A stretch of 64,000 bases of DNA from Mycobacterium szulgai (GTDB taxonomy: Bacteria; Actinomycetota; Actinomycetes; Mycobacteriales; Mycobacteriaceae): contig NZ_LQPW01000120.1 in NCBI RefSeq assembly GCF_002116635.1, positions 62,001 to 126,000 of the forward strand, in the 5' to 3' direction. The position numbers and the translations under genes are program-made. The notes under the pieces are model-generated. The model saw nothing but the letters and a program-made list of their open reading frames with translations, had not been told where the DNA came from and did no database searches. Position 1 is the first letter of the stretch, and each line of letters begins with the position of its first letter. Of the stretch, positions 59,737-64,000 are shown one piece after another.

Positions 59737-62700
59737 GTGACGATCCACGAGCACGACCGGGTGTCCGCTGACCGCGATGAAAACGGGCCGCAAAGCACCC
59801 ATGCTCTGGTCGATCGTCTGACGGCGGGTGAGCCCTATGCTGTCGCCTTCGGCGGCCAGGGCAGTGCCTGGCTGGAGACCCTCGAAGAACTCGTGTCCTC
59901 GGCCGGCATCGAATCCGAGCTGGCCACGCTGGTAGGCGAGGTGGAGCTGCTGCTGGAGCCGGTCGCCAAAGAGCTGGTCGTGGTTCGTCCGATCGGCTTC
60001 GAGCCGTTGCAGTGGGTGCGGGCGCTGGCCGCTGAAGATACGGTCCCGTCGGAAAAGCACCTCACATCGGCCGCGGTGTCACTGCCCGGCGTGCTGCTCA
60101 CCCAGATAGCGGCGGTGCGCGCCCTGGCGCGGCAGGGCATGGACCTCATCGCCACCCCGCCGGTAGCCCTGGCGGGGCACTCGCAGGGCGTATTGGCCGT
60201 TGAGGCGCTCAAGGCCGGCGGTGCTCGTGACGTCGAGCTGTTGGCGATGGGCCAACTGATCGGCGCCGCGGGGACACTGGTGGCGCGCAGGCGCGGGATC
60301 TCGATCCTCGGGGATCGGCCGCCTATGGTTTCGGTCACCAACGCCGACCCGGAGCGCATCGGGCGCCTACTGGACGAGTTCGCCCAGGACGTGCGCACGG
60401 TTTTGCCGCCGGTGCTGTCCATCCGCAACGGACGGCGTTCGGTGGTCATCACCGGAACCCCCGAGCAGCTGTCCCGCTTCGAGCTGTACTGCCGGCAGAT
60501 TTCGGAGAAGGAAGAAGCCGACCGCAAGAACAAGATCCGCGGCGGTGACGTCTTCGCGCCGGTTTTCGACCCGGTCCGCACGGAGGTGGGTTTCCATACC
60601 CCGCGGCTGGCCGACGGCATCGACATCGTCGGCGGCTGGGCCGAGAAGGTCGGACTCGACGTCTCGCTGGCGCGCGCACTGGCTGACGCCATTCTGGTGC
60701 AGAAGGTCGACTGGGTTGAAGAGGTCACCCGGGTCCACGAGACCGGGGCACGCTGGATTCTCGACCTGGGGCCCGGCGACATTTTGACCCGGCTGACGGC
60801 CCCGGTGATTCGGGGCCTGGGCATCGGCATTGTGCCGGCGGCGACCCGCGGCGGTCAGCGCAACCTCTTCACCGTCGGAGCCACCCCGGAGGTCGCCCGG
60901 CCCTGGTCGAGTTACGCACCGACCGTGGTTCGACTGCCTGATGGCCGCGTCAAGCTCTCGACGAAGTTCACCCGGCTGACCGGCCGCTCGCCCATCCTGT
61001 TGGCAGGCATGACACCCACCACCGTCGACGCCAAGATCGTTGCCGCCGCGGCCAACGCCGGACACTGGGCGGAGCTGGCCGGCGGTGGCCAGGTCACCGA
61101 GGAGATCTTCGCCAACCGCATCGACGAGCTGTCCCGTCTGCTCGAGCCCGGTCGCACCTATCAGTTCAACGCGCTGTTCCTGGACCCCTACCTGTGGAAG
61201 CTCCAGGTCGGCGGCAAGCGGCTGGTACAAAAGGCCCGCCAGTCCGGCGCGGCGATCGACGGCGTGGTGGTCAGCGCCGGCATTCCGGATCTCGAAGAAG
61301 CAGTCGATCTCATCGATGAGCTCAACGACATCGGCATCAGCCACGTGGTGTTCAAGCCTGGAACGATCGAGCAGATCCGCTCGGTGATCCGCATCGCGAC
61401 CGAGGTGTCCACCAAACCGGTGATCGTGCACGTTGAGGGCGGGCGTGCCGGGGGTCACCACTCCTGGGAAGACCTCGACGACCTGCTGCTGGCGACCTAC
61501 TCGGAGTTGCGGTCGCGGGCCAACATCACCGTCTGTGTGGGCGGCGGCATCGGTACCCCGGAGCGGGCGGCCGAATACCTGTCCGGCCGTTGGGCGCAGG
61601 CGTACGGTTTCCCGTTGATGCCGATCGACGGCATCCTGGTCGGCACGGCCGCGATGGCGACGTGCGAGTCCACCACGTCGCCGTCGGTCAAGCGGATGCT
61701 GGTCGAAACCCAGGGCACCGACCAGTGGATCAGTGCCGGAAAAGCCCAGGGCGGCATGGCTTCCAGCCGCAGCCAGCTCGGTGCCGACATTCACGAGATC
61801 GACAACAGCGCCTCACGCTGCGGCCGGCTGCTCGACGAGGTCGCCGGCGACGCCGATGCGGTTGCCGAGCGGCGCGACGAGATCATCGCCGCGATGGCCA
61901 ACACCGCCAAGCCGTACTTCGGTGATGCCGCGGAGATGACCTATCTGCAATGGCTGCAGCGCTACGTCGAATTGACAATCGGAGAAGGCAACTCGACCGC
62001 CGACACCGCCGCGCCGGGCAGTCCGTGGCTGGCCGACACCTGGCGTGACCGTTTCGAGGAGATGCTGAAGCGTGCCGAAGCACGTTTGCACCCAAAGGAT
62101 TTCGGCCCCATCGATACGCTGTTTGACGAGGCCGCGTTGCTGGAGAACCCCTCCGCGGCGATCGACTTGCTGCTGCAGCGCTACCCCGATGCCGAAACCG
62201 TGCAACTGCATCCCGCGGATGTGCCGTTCTTCGTGACGCTGTGCAAGACGCTGGGTAAGCCGGTCAACTTCGTGCCCGTCATCGACAAGGATGTGCGGCG
62301 CTGGTGGCGCAGCGACTCGCTGTGGCAGGCGCACGACGCCCGCTACGACGCCGATCAGGTGTGCATCATTCCGGGCACCGCTGCCGTTGCCGGCATCACC
62401 CGAATGGACGAGCCGGTCGGCGAATTGCTCGACCGCTTCGAGCAGGCCGCTATAGACGAGGTGCTCGGCGCCGGATCCGAGCCGCGCGAGGTCACCTCGC
62501 GCCGACTCGGCCGACCCGACGTCACCGGACCGTTGGCCGTCGTGCTGGACGCCCCAGATGTGTTGTGGGCCGGGCGCACCGCCATCAACCCCGTGCACCG
62601 CATCGCGGACCCGATCGACTGGCTGGTCAATGATGAACCCCAAAGTTCCCGCGCCACACACTCGTCCACCGGAGCGCGACTGCAGCTCGACGGCCAGGGC

Positions 62701-64000
62701 GCCGTATTGAGCGTTCCGGTTTCGGACACCTGGATCGACATTCGATTCACCCTGCCCGCCAACACAATTGACGGTGGCATCCCGGTTGTGTCGGCTGAAG
62801 ACGCCGCCACCGCAATGCGCTCGGTGCTCGCCATCGCCGCCGGTGTCGACGGTCCGGACTCGCTGCCGCCGGTGCAGAACGGAACAGCCACGCTGACCGT
62901 GGGCTGGGACCCGGAGCGGGTCGCCGACCACACCGGGGTCACCGCCACTTTCGGTGAGCCGTTGGCGCCCGGCCTCACCACCGTGCCCGATGCGCTGGTG
63001 GGCCTGTGCTGGCCCGCGGTTTTCGCGGCCATCGGCTCGGCGGCCACCGAGGCCGGCGTGCCGGTGCTGGAGGGCCTGCTGAGCCTGGTGCACCTGGACC
63101 ACGCCGCGCACGTGACGGGTCAGTTGCCGGCCGAGCCGGCTCAATTGGGCGTGGTCGCAACGGCTTCGGCGGCCACCGACACCGACATGGGCCGTGTGGT
63201 GCCAGTGTCGGTGACGGTCACCGGTCCCGACGGCGCAGTAATCGCAACCCTCGACGAGCGGTTCGCGATCCTTGGGCGCACCGGCGCCGCCGAGCTTTCC
63301 GATCCCGTCCGCGCCGGCGGTGCGGTATCCGAGAACGCCACCGACACCCCGCGTCGCCGCCGCCGCGACGTCACGCTGACCGCGCCGGTCGACATGCGTC
63401 CGTTCGCGGTGGTCTCCGGCGACCACAACCCCATTCACACCGACCGGGCGGCCGCGCTGCTGGCGGGACTGGAATCGCCGATCGTGCATGGCATGTGGCT
63501 CTCGGCCGCCGCGCAGCACGCGGTGACCGCCACCGACGGGCAAGCCCGCCCACCGGCCCGGCTGATCGGTTGGACCGCACGGTTCCTGGGCATGGTGCGT
63601 CCGGGCGACGAGGTGGACTTCCGCGTCGAGCGCGTCGGAATCGACCAGGGCGCAGAGGTTTTGGAGGTAGCCGCGCGCATCGGCTCGGATCTGGTGATGT
63701 CGGCGTCGGCGCGCCTGGCCGCGCCCAAGACGGTCTACGCGTTCCCCGGCCAGGGCATCCAGCACAAGGGCATGGGCATGGATGTTCGGGCCCGGTCCAA
63801 GGCGGCCCGCAAGGTGTGGGACACCGCGGACAAGTTCACCCGCGACACCCTTGGCTTCTCGGTGCTGCACGTGGTGCGCGACAACCCGACCAGCATCATC
63901 GCCAGCGGCGTGCACTACCACCATCCGGATGGGGTGCTGTACCTGACGCAGTTCACCCAGGTCGCGATGGCAACCGTGGCGGCCGCGCAGGTTGCCGAGA
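59737..64000 (+). CDS. fas: type I fatty acid synthase, N-terminal part (3' end outside window)
   Basis: The frame from GTG 59737 (MTIHEHDRVSADRDENG) stays open to the window end, 1421 codons, less than half of the about 3070 residues of M. tuberculosis Fas and close to it throughout. Order seen: acetyltransferase with GHSQG (Ser149), enoyl reductase region (LLAGMTPTTVDAKIV near 420; VHVEGGRAGGHH near 565), dehydratase hotdog VVSGDHNPIHTD (Asp1229), and the start of the malonyl/palmitoyl transferase (FPGQGIQHKG near 1336). It makes C16-C26 acyl-CoA in the cytosol, which feed mycolic acid synthesis. The KR, KS and other later domains are not visible. Confidence 0.97.
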   Translation, partial: MTIHEHDRVSADRDENGPQSTHALVDRLTAGEPYAVAFGGQGSAWLETLEELVSSAGIESELATLVGEVELLLEPVAKELVVVRPIGFEPLQWVRALAAEDTVPSEKHLTSAAVSLPGVLLTQIAAVRALARQGMDLIATPPVALAGHSQGVLAVEALKAGGARDVELLAMGQLIGAAGTLVARRRGISILGDRPPMVSVTNADPERIGRLLDEFAQDVRTVLPPVLSIRNGRRSVVITGTPEQLSRFELYCRQISEKEEADRKNKIRGGDVFAPVFDPVRTEVGFHTPRLADGIDIVGGWAEKVGLDVSLARALADAILVQKVDWVEEVTRVHETGARWILDLGPGDILTRLTAPVIRGLGIGIVPAATRGGQRNLFTVGATPEVARPWSSYAPTVVRLPDGRVKLSTKFTRLTGRSPILLAGMTPTTVDAKIVAAAANAGHWAELAGGGQVTEEIFANRIDELSRLLEPGRTYQFNALFLDPYLWKLQVGGKRLVQKARQSGAAIDGVVVSAGIPDLEEAVDLIDELNDIGISHVVFKPGTIEQIRSVIRIATEVSTKPVIVHVEGGRAGGHHSWEDLDDLLLATYSELRSRANITVCVGGGIGTPERAAEYLSGRWAQAYGFPLMPIDGILVGTAAMATCESTTSPSVKRMLVETQGTDQWISAGKAQGGMASSRSQLGADIHEIDNSASRCGRLLDEVAGDADAVAERRDEIIAAMANTAKPYFGDAAEMTYLQWLQRYVELTIGEGNSTADTAAPGSPWLADTWRDRFEEMLKRAEARLHPKDFGPIDTLFDEAALLENPSAAIDLLLQRYPDAETVQLHPADVPFFVTLCKTLGKPVNFVPVIDKDVRRWWRSDSLWQAHDARYDADQVCIIPGTAAVAGITRMDEPVGELLDRFEQAAIDEVLGAGSEPREVTSRRLGRPDVTGPLAVVLDAPDVLWAGRTAINPVHRIADPIDWLVNDEPQSSRATHSSTGARLQLDGQGAVLSVPVSDTWIDIRFTLPANTIDGGIPVVSAEDAATAMRSVLAIAAGVDGPDSLPPVQNGTATLTVGWDPERVADHTGVTATFGEPLAPGLTTVPDALVGLCWPAVFAAIGSAATEAGVPVLEGLLSLVHLDHAAHVTGQLPAEPAQLGVVATASAATDTDMGRVVPVSVTVTGPDGAVIATLDERFAILGRTGAAELSDPVRAGGAVSENATDTPRRRRRDVTLTAPVDMRPFAVVSGDHNPIHTDRAAALLAGLESPIVHGMWLSAAAQHAVTATDGQARPPARLIGWTARFLGMVRPGDEVDFRVERVGIDQGAEVLEVAARIGSDLVMSASARLAAPKTVYAFPGQGIQHKGMGMDVRARSKAARKVWDTADKFTRDTLGFSVLHVVRDNPTSIIASGVHYHHPDGVLYLTQFTQVAMATVAAAQVAE

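Noticed and set aside
60367..63924. Two long antisense reading frames inside fas (60367-61794 and 61813-63924)
   Set aside because: High GC makes long antisense frames likely. The plus-strand fas frame is strongly conserved and these frames show no family resemblance.

Overview
The window is high-GC actinobacterial DNA from a slow-growing Mycobacterium. It carries PE/PPE and EsxG/EsxH-type genes, an EspA-like protein, Mce-associated membrane proteins, a close relative of the sigma-factor regulators Rv1364c and RsfA, a Tat-exported DUF1906 protein like Rv2525c, and the first part of the type I fatty acid synthase gene fas. Species cannot be fixed from the sequence alone. The two neighbourhoods that are separate in M. 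tuberculosis (Rv1362c-Rv1365c and Rv2525c-fas) are both here, with a large accessory region between and around them.

Layout. 1-1.2 kb: end of a PPE-PPW gene and an orphan esxS/esxR-type pair, closed by a hairpin. 1.8-6 kb: a Tat-type lipase, an EspA-like secreted protein and a membrane adenylate cyclase. 6.2-18.3 kb: catabolic genes (hydrolases, SnoaL-like protein, F420-dependent oxidoreductases, carboxyltransferase, two P450s, SDRs, alcohol dehydrogenase), with a small DUF1876 gene behind a DosR-like box. 18.4-21.9 kb: a tight four-gene operon (small Rieske protein, two amidohydrolase-like proteins, one alpha/beta hydrolase) in which two members lack key active-site residues. 21.9-31.8 kb: Mce-associated pair, acyl-CoA dehydrogenase pair, MFS transporter, MarR regulator, PE/PPE pair, Rv1364c-like phosphatase/kinase and RsfA. 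31.9-34.2 kb: amidohydrolase and a TetR-hotdog fusion regulator. 35.6-57 kb: a large acyl-CoA degradation island (two acyl-CoA ligases, four acyl-CoA dehydrogenases, CaiB/BaiF fusion, MaoC-type hydratase pair, aldehyde dehydrogenase, two Rieske oxygenases, 3Fe-4S ferredoxin), interrupted at 46.3-48.5 kb by a type VII secretion-like three-gene cassette. 57-64 kb: XRE/MmyB-type regulator with its operator, DUF4267-like gene, Rv2525c homologue and the 5' 4.26 kb of fas.

The catabolic genes fit uptake and stepwise oxidation of a hydrophobic, probably cyclic or isoprenoid-like substrate: oxygenation (P450s with ferredoxin, Rieske enzymes), oxidation by ADH/ALDH/SDRs, CoA activation, then beta-oxidation-like steps by heteromeric dehydrogenases and MaoC hydratases. 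The substrate is not known. Several promoters in the island share an AT-rich motif, one copy lying in the promoter of the local GntR regulator, so the island may be one regulon. Main points for follow-up: the repeat-flanked T7SS cassette, the two apparently inactive enzyme paralogues at 18.7-21.9 kb, the TetR-hotdog fusion, the MarR-type operator duplicated before the PE/PPE pair, and the DosR-like box.
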